Source: Bacteroidales bacterium (GTDB lineage Bacteria > Bacteroidota > Bacteroidia > Bacteroidales > AUK083). Taken from it: DNA of 33,384 nucleotides. The notes under the pieces are model-generated. The model was not told where the DNA came from. It ran no database searches and was given only the letters and a program-made list of their open reading frames with translations. The stretch's first letter is position 1; every line of letters starts with the position of its first letter. Position numbers and translations under genes: made by a program. The stretch is taken from contig JAGGUV010000179.1 of assembly GCA_021158345.1 (NCBI GenBank), forward strand, positions 1-33,384, read 5' to 3'. Below are positions 7,235 through 14,975 of this stretch, piece after piece.

Positions 7235-8698
7235 ATGAGGGTAATTTATTTATTTTTTGTATTTATTTTGATTTCAATTAAAATAATTGCACAAAATTTT
7301 CCTGGAAGAGTTATTGGAGGTACTGAAGATGATAATGGTGTGTCTTTTTGTATGTCAGATGATGGAAATTATATCATTGTAGGTGATACTAAAAGTCAGG
7401 GACAAGGCAGTACTGATGTTTATATAAGTAAAATAGATAGTTTTGGAAATAAAATATGGTCAAAAGTTTATGGCTCTGTACACCAGGATTATGCTATGTC
7501 AATTATTAGAACTTCAGATAATGCATATCTTGTTTTAGGATATTCCTGGGATTTTGGTTTTTGGAATGAAGATATGCATCTTATAAAAATTGATGAGAAT
7601 GGTGATAAGCTCTGGGATAAATATTATGGTGACTATCAAAGAGATCAGGGATTTTCTATTAAAGAATTAAATGATGGTGGATATATTTTAATTGGTTATT
7701 CAAAAAGTTTTGAACCTAGAGGCGATTTTTATGTAGTACGTATTGATTGTTTAGGTGATGAACTTTGGTCGAATAATTATGGAACAAATTATGTTGATTA
7801 CGGTTTTGATGTTTTAGAAACTGATGAGGGCTTTATCTTGCTTGGAACTGCAGGAGGTTTTTATAATCCTGTTCAGGCTGATTTTAAAAGTCATGATGCT
7901 GACGTTTTGATGATTAAAATTGATAAAAATGGTAGTGAAATTTGGAGGAAAACTTATGGCGGAAATCAGCATGATTTTGGAAATGCTATTTTAGCTGCTG
8001 CTGATGGATATTATATTTTAGGGTCTACTCAAAGTGAGGGAAACGGAAGTTTTGATATTATGTTGATGAAAGTGGATAAATCGGGTAATAAACTTTGGTC
8101 AAAAACTTATGGTAATAAAAGTTTCGATTATGGTTATTCCTTTGATATTACTTCTGATACTTGTTTATATCTTTTAGGTGCTACTGATAATTCAGACATT
8201 GGAAATTCTATTGACATGTATTTAATTAAATCTGATATGTCAGGAAAAATAATCTGGGAAATGTCTATTGGAGGTACAGGTTCAGAATATGGCTATTCTG
8301 TCAGAGCTACAGAGGATAGTGGATGCGTTTTAATTGGGAATACAAATTCTTATGGTAATGGTAACAATGATATTTATTTTTTGAGACTTGATAAAGATGG
8401 AAACTTGTTAATTTTTAATGATATTGCTGATACAATTACAGATAAATTTTATGCTTCTGTTTATCCTAACCCAATGAATAATAAAGCAATATTTGATGTT
8501 AAACCTAATAATTTTGCTTCTTCGTATGAATTTAAATTATTTGATATTAAAGGAAATTTAGTGAGACATTATTCAGTAATAAATGCAAATAAGTTTGATT
8601 TTAATAGAAATACTTTAAAGTCGGGTATTTATATTTATACTATTAGTTTGAAAAATAAACCGGAACAAATTATCAGAGGTAAATTAATTATTAAGTAA
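7235..8698 (+). CDS. Secreted seven-bladed propeller protein with T9SS type A sorting domain
   Basis: The 487-residue protein starts with a signal peptide (hydrophobic 4-18, cut near IIAQ-N). Residues 25-395 hold about seven repeats of roughly 50 residues, each with a glycine-rich G-x-T/S turn, then D-(V/I)-x-(L/I)-x-K-(I/V)-D and ending in patterns such as GNKIWSKVYG (71-80), GDKLWDKYYG (123-132), GSEIWRKTYG (233-242) and GNKLWSKTYG (284-293). This is the pattern of a beta-propeller. Residues 407-487 are a type A T9SS C-terminal domain: SVYPNP (408-413), KLFDIKGNLVR (434-444), LKSGIYIYTI (461-470). The protein should therefore be exported by T9SS to the cell surface or medium. The propeller's ligand cannot be told. 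It is divergent from the CotH-like gene, and its last 15 bases overlap the end of the gene on the other strand. Confidence 0.9.
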   Translation: MRVIYLFFVFILISIKIIAQNFPGRVIGGTEDDNGVSFCMSDDGNYIIVGDTKSQGQGSTDVYISKIDSFGNKIWSKVYGSVHQDYAMSIIRTSDNAYLVLGYSWDFGFWNEDMHLIKIDENGDKLWDKYYGDYQRDQGFSIKELNDGGYILIGYSKSFEPRGDFYVVRIDCLGDELWSNNYGTNYVDYGFDVLETDEGFILLGTAGGFYNPVQADFKSHDADVLMIKIDKNGSEIWRKTYGGNQHDFGNAILAAADGYYILGSTQSEGNGSFDIMLMKVDKSGNKLWSKTYGNKSFDYGYSFDITSDTCLYLLGATDNSDIGNSIDMYLIKSDMSGKIIWEMSIGGTGSEYGYSVRATEDSGCVLIGNTNSYGNGNNDIYFLRLDKDGNLLIFNDIADTITDKFYASVYPNPMNNKAIFDVKPNNFASSYEFKLFDIKGNLVRHYSVINANKFDFNRNTLKSGIYIYTISLKNKPEQIIRGKLIIK

Positions 8699-9577
8699 TT
8701 TTTGTTGCTTTTGAACATTTAATAAAGAATCCAGGTTTTGAAATTCCCATGTTATTTTTTGTTCAGATAAAATATGATTAAAAATAAGTACAACATCAGT
8801 GGGTTCATTGCATAATCCGCATCCCATAAAATTAATGCTGTCAACAGATTGCATAAAGAATTTTTTGCCATTGCATCCCATATCTCCCAGAATACAATAA
8901 ATTTCAATGCCTCTTTTTTTTACTTTTTTTAGTAAAGGATAAACTACTTCAGCAAAAGAAGTGTTTACAGAATCGCAATTGGCATTCCAATAAATAAGAT
9001 CGCTATGTGCATAGGTGCCAGGTGGAGGTAAGTTTGGCACATTACGCCATATTCCATGATGCATTATCATAAATAAATAAGAAGATTTTGTAATTGTATC
9101 ACATACATTTTTGATTATGTTAAATTGGTTATTTAAATTTTCACAATCACTGGGTACTAAATTTGTGTTTAATACAATTGCAGTTATCCCATCTTGATAA
9201 TGTGCAAAATATGTTTTTCTATGCGTAAATTCACTAATCCAGTTATAATTTCTATTTCTGGCATCATGATTGCCTAATGCCCAATAATTACCTGGCTTTG
9301 ATAAATCAAAAATACTGTCAAGGTATTGTAGTGTAGAGTAGTCTTGGGTAGTCTCAGTACAAACATCACCACCTAACCAAATTCTGTCGTATTTTGTTTT
9401 GTCGAGTTCTTCAATACGTGGGTCAATTTTGTATTTACTTTTAGTGGGATTTACTTTTTTTATATGCCCGGTAAAAAAATAATGTAAAGTATCGCTATTA
9501 ATTTTAGAGTGATTTTGAGAGTATGTATATGTTATTGTCAATAGAATAACAAGAAAAGTAACAGAGATTTTTTTCAT
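8684..9577 (-). CDS. Exported metallophosphoesterase-like protein with altered metal motifs
   Basis: This 297-residue protein has a signal peptide (cut near TYS-Q, residues 20/21) and the core of a calcineurin-like phosphoesterase: GGDVC (69-73), GNHDAR (102-107) and MHHGIW (172-177). Two motifs deviate. The first DxH reads TGH (36-38), losing the Asp, and the last GHxH reads GDMG (231-234), losing the His. It may keep one metal site, have an altered specificity, or be inactive; the sequence cannot decide. Several cysteines are present, including a cluster near 228-260, unusual for a small exported protein of this kind. No sorting domain is present. It converges on the T9SS propeller gene with overlapping 3' ends and has its own start at ATG 9577. 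Family membership is fairly sure; activity is not. Confidence 0.78.
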   Translation of the reverse strand: MKKISVTFLVILLTITYTYSQNHSKINSDTLHYFFTGHIKKVNPTKSKYKIDPRIEELDKTKYDRIWLGGDVCTETTQDYSTLQYLDSIFDLSKPGNYWALGNHDARNRNYNWISEFTHRKTYFAHYQDGITAIVLNTNLVPSDCENLNNQFNIIKNVCDTITKSSYLFMIMHHGIWRNVPNLPPPGTYAHSDLIYWNANCDSVNTSFAEVVYPLLKKVKKRGIEIYCILGDMGCNGKKFFMQSVDSINFMGCGLCNEPTDVVLIFNHILSEQKITWEFQNLDSLLNVQKQQKLLNN

Positions 9578-9672
9578 TTGTTTATATTTTAAAAATTAAT
9601 ATTAAATATAATCCTGAAAGCTTTTGAAATAAAAATTCCATTATTTTATTTGTGTTTAAAATAAAATTTCAA

Positions 9673-11919
9673 TTAAAACACTTCCATATCAGTATCTGAA
9701 TTAGTATTGTTTTCTTCATCATATTTATCACAATCAATTTCAACAGATAAAGGTGTTAAAGGTTTTTCAAAGTCTCCCTTAGAAATATTAAGAGTTGAGT
9801 CGGCATAAATTTTTTTCATATAAATAGCCCAGATAGGCAGAGCCATATTAGCGCCTTGTCCTAAACGGATAGTTCTGAAATGCACGCTTCTGTCTTCACA
9901 GCCAGTCCATACTCCTGTAACAAGGTCTGGAGTTATACCCATAAACCAGCCGTCGGAATTGTTTTGTGTAGTTCCTGTTTTCCCGGCTATGGGGTTATTC
10001 AAATGATATTTGTATCTTAACCTGATTCCTGTACCGCTTTGTACAACACCTTTTAACAGACTGAGCATAAGATAAGCAGTCTCTTCCGACATAGCTTCAT
10101 TTTGTTTCGTAGTAAATTTTTCAATAATATTACCACGTTTATCTGCAATTTGTTTAATAAATAATGGTTTAATATATATGCCTTTACTTGCAAAAGTGTT
10201 CATTGCAGCAGTCATTTCGTATAAAGAAATATCGGGTGTGCCAAGGCATATAGAAGGAACAGGTGCAATATAGCTTGTAATGCCCATTTTTCTAGCCATT
10301 TTAATAACATTTAACGGTGTATAGCGTTTTATCAGATATGCTGATATCCAATTATTTGAATTTGCCAGTGCCCATTTCAGACTAACCATTTCGCCTAATC
10401 TTTTCTTGGAGTCGTTTCTTGGTGCCCATGTTTCGCCTGATGGCAAATCAATAACGGGTTGTATGTTAGGAACTTTTGTACATGGTGATTCTCCTTCCTG
10501 CATTGCCAGAGAATAAAGGAATGGTTTAAATGTTGAACCTACCTGACGTTTTCCCTGTGTAACATGATCGTATTTAAAATATTTGTAGTCAATACCTCCA
10601 ACGTATGCCCTGACAAATCCAGTACCTGGTTCTATTGACATTAAACCCGACTGTATAAAATATTTATAATATTTTATTGAATCCATAGGACTCATAACTG
10701 TATCAATATCTCCATGCCATGAGAACACTTGCATTTTTACAGGTGTATTAAAAACTTTATTAATAGAATCTTCAGAAACATTATTTTTTACTAAATGTTT
10801 ATATCTGCTGGTTCTGTGCATTGCCTGCATTAATATTGTGTCAATTTTACCCTGAGTAAATTCCTGCTCAAAAGGGGCTTTATCATAACCTTCCCAATGT
10901 TTAAAAAAAACATCTTGTAATTCTCCACCTAAATGTTCTTTTATGGCTTCTTCGGCATATTCCTGCATTTTGTAGTTGATAGTGGTATATATTTTTAAGC
11001 CGTCTTTAAACAAATTATATTCACTGCCATCAGCTTTGTAATGAGTTTTACACCATTGTTTTAATTGTTTTTTCAGGTATTCTCTAAAATATGTGGCTAA
11101 GCCTGTGTTATGATCTTGTATTTTGTATCTTGACATATCAATAGGAATATTGATAACAGAGTCATAGACTTCTTTTTTTATAAAATTACATTTCATCATT
11201 CGATTCAAAACAAGATTTCTTCTTTTTAAGGCATTATTTGGGTTTCTTACAGGACTGTATCTTGTAGGAGCATTAACAATACCCACCAATAAAGCAGCTT
11301 CTTCTATTTTAAGCTCCATAGGAGTGGAGTTGAAAAATGTTTTAGCAGCAGATTTTATTCCAAATGATTGACTGCCAAAATCAACAGTATTAAAATACAT
11401 GGCAATAATTTCGTCTTTGGTATAATTTCTTTCAAGTTTTACAGCAGTAATCCATTCTTTGAATTTTCGTAGAATAAATTTAGGCTTGGAAAGATTTTCG
11501 CCTCTTGGAAACAAGTTTTTGGCAAGTTGTTGGGTTATTGTGCTTCCTCCTCCTTTATGTTTCCCTGATATTAATCCATAAGCAACTCTTAATATTGCTT
11601 TTGCGTCAATACCTGAATGTTGCCTAAAACGAACATCTTCTATTGCTATTAAGGAATTAACAAGGTTGGGAGATAAATCCGAATAGTGTATGTTTGAACG
11701 ATTTTCAATATAAAATTTACCAAGTATTTTATTGTCTGACGAATATATTTCAGATGCTAAATTACTTTTAGGGTTTTCTAATTCTTCAAAACTAGGCATA
11801 AATCCAAACCAACCGGCAGAGATTCCTGTAAAAAATATTATTATTGAAGTAAGTAGAAGAATAAATATTATCCATAATGTTGTTATAGATTTTCTATAAT
11901 TTTTCTTCTCTTTTGCCAT
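9673..11919 (-). CDS. mrcA: Penicillin-binding protein 1A, bifunctional glycosyltransferase/transpeptidase
   Basis: The protein polymerises and cross-links peptidoglycan in the periplasm, anchored by one N-terminal membrane segment (12-33). The GT51 glycosyltransferase domain (about 55-230) shows EDVRFRQHSG (94-103) with its catalytic Glu, GGGSTITQQLAKNLFPRG (123-140) and KDEIIAMYFN (168-177). The transpeptidase domain (about 425-700) has STFK (462-465) with the acylated Ser, SNN (521-523) and KTGTT (647-651). At 748 residues the length is normal for class A PBPs of this phylum. The C-terminus is short and acidic. The gene is third in the ricT-gldH-PBP1A order seen across Bacteroidota, 99 bases after gldH. 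I saw no clear promoter in that gap, so read-through from ricT is likely. The start is ATG at 11919. Confidence 0.96.
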   Translation of the reverse strand: MAKEKKNYRKSITTLWIIFILLLTSIIIFFTGISAGWFGFMPSFEELENPKSNLASEIYSSDNKILGKFYIENRSNIHYSDLSPNLVNSLIAIEDVRFRQHSGIDAKAILRVAYGLISGKHKGGGSTITQQLAKNLFPRGENLSKPKFILRKFKEWITAVKLERNYTKDEIIAMYFNTVDFGSQSFGIKSAAKTFFNSTPMELKIEEAALLVGIVNAPTRYSPVRNPNNALKRRNLVLNRMMKCNFIKKEVYDSVINIPIDMSRYKIQDHNTGLATYFREYLKKQLKQWCKTHYKADGSEYNLFKDGLKIYTTINYKMQEYAEEAIKEHLGGELQDVFFKHWEGYDKAPFEQEFTQGKIDTILMQAMHRTSRYKHLVKNNVSEDSINKVFNTPVKMQVFSWHGDIDTVMSPMDSIKYYKYFIQSGLMSIEPGTGFVRAYVGGIDYKYFKYDHVTQGKRQVGSTFKPFLYSLAMQEGESPCTKVPNIQPVIDLPSGETWAPRNDSKKRLGEMVSLKWALANSNNWISAYLIKRYTPLNVIKMARKMGITSYIAPVPSICLGTPDISLYEMTAAMNTFASKGIYIKPLFIKQIADKRGNIIEKFTTKQNEAMSEETAYLMLSLLKGVVQSGTGIRLRYKYHLNNPIAGKTGTTQNNSDGWFMGITPDLVTGVWTGCEDRSVHFRTIRLGQGANMALPIWAIYMKKIYADSTLNISKGDFEKPLTPLSVEIDCDKYDEENNTNSDTDMEVF

Positions 11920-12018
11920 TTTAATAAAATTTGTTTTTTTAAATTATATCTTTAAATATTAAAACTTTGTTTTTATTTAATTATTACATAATGTACTGAC
12001 TTTCTTTATAGATAGATA

Positions 12019-12486
12019 CTAATTAGATTTTTTTATTGTAATGCCAATATTTTTAATGCCATTAAGATTTCGTGTGCGCATAGCCTGTTGTATTTCAAAA
12101 GAATAAACACCTTTTTGTAGAAATTTTATTTTTCTTTTTAATAAATAGGAGTTGCTTTTTACTTTTCCGATACCGCTGCCATACCATTTGCCTTTTTTAT
12201 CAGATAATAAACATTCAACAGTATCTTGTGTGTGGTTTCCGTCAGGAAATTTTGTGTCTATAAAGAAATAAATATTTGAATATTTGTAATCTGTTGTATT
12301 TCTGAGGTTAAGATAAAAATCAAAATAATTTATGGTGTCTTCTACTGTAACATTAAAAATTGCAGTGCTGTCTGTGTTCCATACACTGTTATTTATTTCA
12401 ATATTTTTATCATAAAAAATATTTGAAGTACAAGAGAATAATATTATACTTATTGTAAGGATAAATAAATTTTTTTTAATAACCAT
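12019..12486 (-). CDS. gldH: Gliding motility-associated lipoprotein GldH
   Basis: The 155-residue product carries a lipoprotein signal (hydrophobic 6-17, lipidated Cys19 in LFSC). The rest is a small beta-rich domain with the GldH pattern: FYDKNIEI near the N-terminus, VTVEDTINYFDFYLNLRN in the middle, FFIDTKFPDG, and GVYSFEIQQAMR near the end. GldH was defined as a lipoprotein needed for gliding in Flavobacterium and is widely kept in Bacteroidota, including non-gliders. Its molecular role is not established. Its ATG overlaps the last 11 bases of ricT, so the two are translationally coupled. Position between ricT and PBP1A matches the conserved order and supports the identification. Confidence 0.88.
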   Translation of the reverse strand: MVIKKNLFILTISIILFSCTSNIFYDKNIEINNSVWNTDSTAIFNVTVEDTINYFDFYLNLRNTTDYKYSNIYFFIDTKFPDGNHTQDTVECLLSDKKGKWYGSGIGKVKSNSYLLKRKIKFLQKGVYSFEIQQAMRTRNLNGIKNIGITIKKSN

Positions 12487-13621
12487 TATTTTTTTTATTC
12501 TTTTTTTTATTTTTAGTTTTATTAAATCTGTCTAAATCAGAGATTTCAGAAAAGTTTTTAAAATCAATTATTTCATCTTCAACTGTTTCAACAAAGTTTT
12601 CGAGTTTTTCAGGCTTTTTATTTTCGGAATTTAATTTTATAATTTTTTTAACATTATTAAGTTTAATAGGGTGCATTACCCCGGGTTCATCAACGTAAGA
12701 ATACCATAATATTTTTTTAAATATATTAGCTTTTTGATAAACAGCATCTCCTTTTTTTGTTTTTAAAACAATATTTAATTCAGGAAATTGTTTAAGAGCA
12801 TCAATATACACAGGGTATTCAAAGTTAAGACAACATTTTAGTTTGCCGCATTGTCCTGTTAATTTTTGAGGATTTAATGATAGTTGTTGAGTTCTGGCAG
12901 CAGATGTACTAACAGATTTAAAATCAGTAAGCCAGGTAGAGCAACATAATTCTCTGCCACAAGGACCTATGCCGCCTATTCTGCATGCTTCCTGACGAAC
13001 TCCTATCTGTCTCATTTCTATATGTACTTTGAATTCTTCGGCATATCTTTTTATTAATTCTCTGAAGTCAACTCTTTCTTTTGCAGTATAATAAAAAGTT
13101 GCTTTAGCATTATTCCCTTGATATTCAACATCATTGATTTTCATATTTAGGTTTAACTCAGAAGCAATTTGTCTGGCTTTAATTTTTGTAGGTTCCTCTT
13201 CTTCTACTGCTAATATCCAATTTTCAATATCGTTTTGCCTTGCTTTGCGATAGACTTTTTTTATCTCTGAAGGATCAGGGATAACTTTTTTAGCTTTCAT
13301 TTGAAGTTTTACTAATTCTCCTGTCATTGATACAACGCCTATATCATGTCCCGGAGATGCTTCTACTGCTATAATATCGCCGATTTTCAAATTTAATTCT
13401 AAAGGTGCTTTATAAAAATCTTTTCTTGAATTTTTAAATCTAACTTCTATTATATCAAATGGAACTTTATTTTGTGGTAAAGGAATATCTTGTAACCAAT
13501 CATATGTGTCAAGCTTTGCACTTGTATGATGGAATGTACTTTTATCATCAGATTCATCTATTGGTGTTTGTATAAATCCCCTAGATAAAAAAGCATTATT
13601 TTTTTCCGAGTTATCTTGCAT
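12476..13621 (-). CDS. ricT: PSP1-domain protein RicT
   Basis: This 381-residue protein belongs to the PSP1/RicT (YaaT) family. In Bacillus RicT joins RicA and RicF in an iron-sulfur complex affecting RNA processing and development. The PSP1 C-terminal domain is seen around 110-200, followed by the family's cysteines: C213, C221 (IGPCGRELCC), C226, C227, then C258, C263 and C264 (GQCGKLKCC). The C-terminal tail is lysine- and asparagine-rich. The longest frame opens at a TTG (13645), but ATG at 13621 is preferred because that TTG lies inside a TAnnTTTG promoter element and the eight extra residues are not family-like. It heads the ricT-gldH-PBP1A group and overlaps gldH. Its role in Bacteroidota is not well defined. 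Confidence 0.9.
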   Translation of the reverse strand: MQDNSEKNNAFLSRGFIQTPIDESDDKSTFHHTSAKLDTYDWLQDIPLPQNKVPFDIIEVRFKNSRKDFYKAPLELNLKIGDIIAVEASPGHDIGVVSMTGELVKLQMKAKKVIPDPSEIKKVYRKARQNDIENWILAVEEEEPTKIKARQIASELNLNMKINDVEYQGNNAKATFYYTAKERVDFRELIKRYAEEFKVHIEMRQIGVRQEACRIGGIGPCGRELCCSTWLTDFKSVSTSAARTQQLSLNPQKLTGQCGKLKCCLNFEYPVYIDALKQFPELNIVLKTKKGDAVYQKANIFKKILWYSYVDEPGVMHPIKLNNVKKIIKLNSENKKPEKLENFVETVEDEIIDFKNFSEISDLDRFNKTKNKKKNKKNNGY

Positions 13622-13642
13622 AATTTTTTTTGTAATTTCCTG

Positions 13643-13650
13643 CAAAGGTA
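13643..13650 (-). promoter_or_regulatory. -7 promoter element of ricT
   Basis: On the minus strand this reads TACCTTTG, an exact TAnnTTTG match, 21 bases before the ATG at 13621. It overlaps the alternative TTG start at 13645, which argues against that start. No convincing -33 TTTG is visible. Confidence 0.45.
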
Positions 13651-13717
13651 AGTAAAAATATAATTTTAGATTTATATTATCTGATAAATGAAATGAGTCC
13701 TTTGCAATTTTTTATTG

Positions 13718-13734
13718 TTAACGATTAAATAAAT
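13718..13734. promoter_or_regulatory. Near-copy of the palindromic site upstream of the PorE-like gene
   Basis: TTAACGATTAAATAAAT here differs at one base from the sequence at 17512-17528. It lies 97 bases upstream of the ricT ATG. It could be a shared operator half, or chance in AT-rich DNA; the second is quite possible. Confidence 0.2.
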
Positions 13735-13791
13735 CATCCTGATTATTAATATCGGGAAGATTTTTTATGTTAAAATTATAATATTATTATT

Positions 13792-14958
13792 TTAATAATA
13801 GAATTCTCCGAATTCTGATTTTATTGTAAGTTTTTTTGTTTCAGCTTTTTCGCAATGTCCAATTATTTTTGCATCAACGTTAAAGCTTTTTGAGATATTA
13901 ATAATATCGTCAGCAATTTTTTCAGGCACATATAATTCCATTCTGTGTCCCATATTAAAAATTTTATACATTTCTTTCCATGGAGTATTCGATTCCTGAT
14001 GAATTATTTTGAAGAGTGGGGGCAAAGGGAACATATTGTTTTTTATAATATGTATTTTTTCAACAAAGTTTAAAATTTTTGTTTGTGCACCACCGCTGCA
14101 ATGAATAATCCCGTGTATTTCTTTTCTGTATTTTTTAATTATTTCTTTCATTACGGGAACATAAGTTTTTGTTGGAGAGAGCACCATTTTCCCTATATTA
14201 ACATCAGCAATTTCTGTTTTGTCACATAATTTTTTATTTCCTGAATATACAAGGTCAGCATCAATAGCATGGTCAAAACTTTCGGGATATTTTTCAGAAT
14301 AAATTTTATTAAAAACATCATGACGTGCCGAGGTGAGTCCATTGCTGCCCATACCACCGTTGTATTCTTTTTCGTATGAGGCTTTACCAAATGAAGCTAA
14401 GCCCACAATTACATCACCAGCCTGAATGTTATTAGTAATTACCTCAGAACGTTTCATCCTGCAAGTAACTGTAGAATCAACAATAATTGTTCTTACCAAA
14501 TCTCCTACATCAGCAGTTTCGCCACCTGTAGAATATATGTTTATACCAAGGTCTCTTAAGTTCTTTAAAAAGCTTTCAGTTCCATTTATTATTTCCGATA
14601 TTATTTCACCCGGGATTAAATTTTTATTTCTTCCTATTGTTGATGAAAGTAAAATATTATCATAAGCACCAACACATAAAAGATCATCAATATTCATTAC
14701 AATAGCATCCTGAGCAATACCTTTCCACACAGATAAATCGCCTGTCTCTTTCCAGTATAAATAAGCTAATGATGATTTTGTGCCTGCACCGTCGGCATGC
14801 ATAATATTGCAATATTTTTTGTCGTTGCCAATGATATCGGGAATGATTTTACAAAAAGCGTTTGGAAAAATCCCCTTGTCAATGTTTTTTATTGCATTAT
14901 GTACGTCTTCTTTTGATGCTGATACTCCTCTTTTATTATATTTAAGTTCTTCTGACAT
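13792..14958 (-). CDS. purM: Phosphoribosylformylglycinamidine cyclo-ligase (AIR synthase)
   Basis: PurM closes the imidazole ring in purine synthesis, making aminoimidazole ribonucleotide from FGAM with ATP. The 388-residue protein shows the PurM fold's signatures: HADGAGTKSSLAY (54-66), MNIDDLLCVGA (88-98), STGGETADVGD (143-153), SNGLTSAR (205-212), SPTKTYVPV (261-269) and FNMGHRMELYVP (334-345). The canonical HITGGG motif reads HCSGGAQTK (286-294), and the protein is about 40 residues longer than E. coli PurM. As I recall, this longer form is usual in Bacteroidota. The start is ATG at 14958, 17 bases after the stop of the PorE-like gene, so both probably share a transcript. The functional pairing has no obvious logic. 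Co-transcription with an envelope gene is an observation, not evidence for a link. Confidence 0.9.
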   Translation of the reverse strand: MSEELKYNKRGVSASKEDVHNAIKNIDKGIFPNAFCKIIPDIIGNDKKYCNIMHADGAGTKSSLAYLYWKETGDLSVWKGIAQDAIVMNIDDLLCVGAYDNILLSSTIGRNKNLIPGEIISEIINGTESFLKNLRDLGINIYSTGGETADVGDLVRTIIVDSTVTCRMKRSEVITNNIQAGDVIVGLASFGKASYEKEYNGGMGSNGLTSARHDVFNKIYSEKYPESFDHAIDADLVYSGNKKLCDKTEIADVNIGKMVLSPTKTYVPVMKEIIKKYRKEIHGIIHCSGGAQTKILNFVEKIHIIKNNMFPLPPLFKIIHQESNTPWKEMYKIFNMGHRMELYVPEKIADDIINISKSFNVDAKIIGHCEKAETKKLTIKSEFGEFYY

Positions 14959-14975
14959 TATTTTTAATAATCCAT

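Noticed and set aside
9628-9665. AT-only inverted repeats after the PBP1A stop
   Set aside because: Stems contain no GC pairs and no convincing T-run follows on the coding strand; such matches are expected in this composition.
13782-13800. TATTATT/AATAATA hairpin at the end of purM
   Set aside because: All-AT stem overlapping the stop codon with a tiny loop; not a credible terminator.
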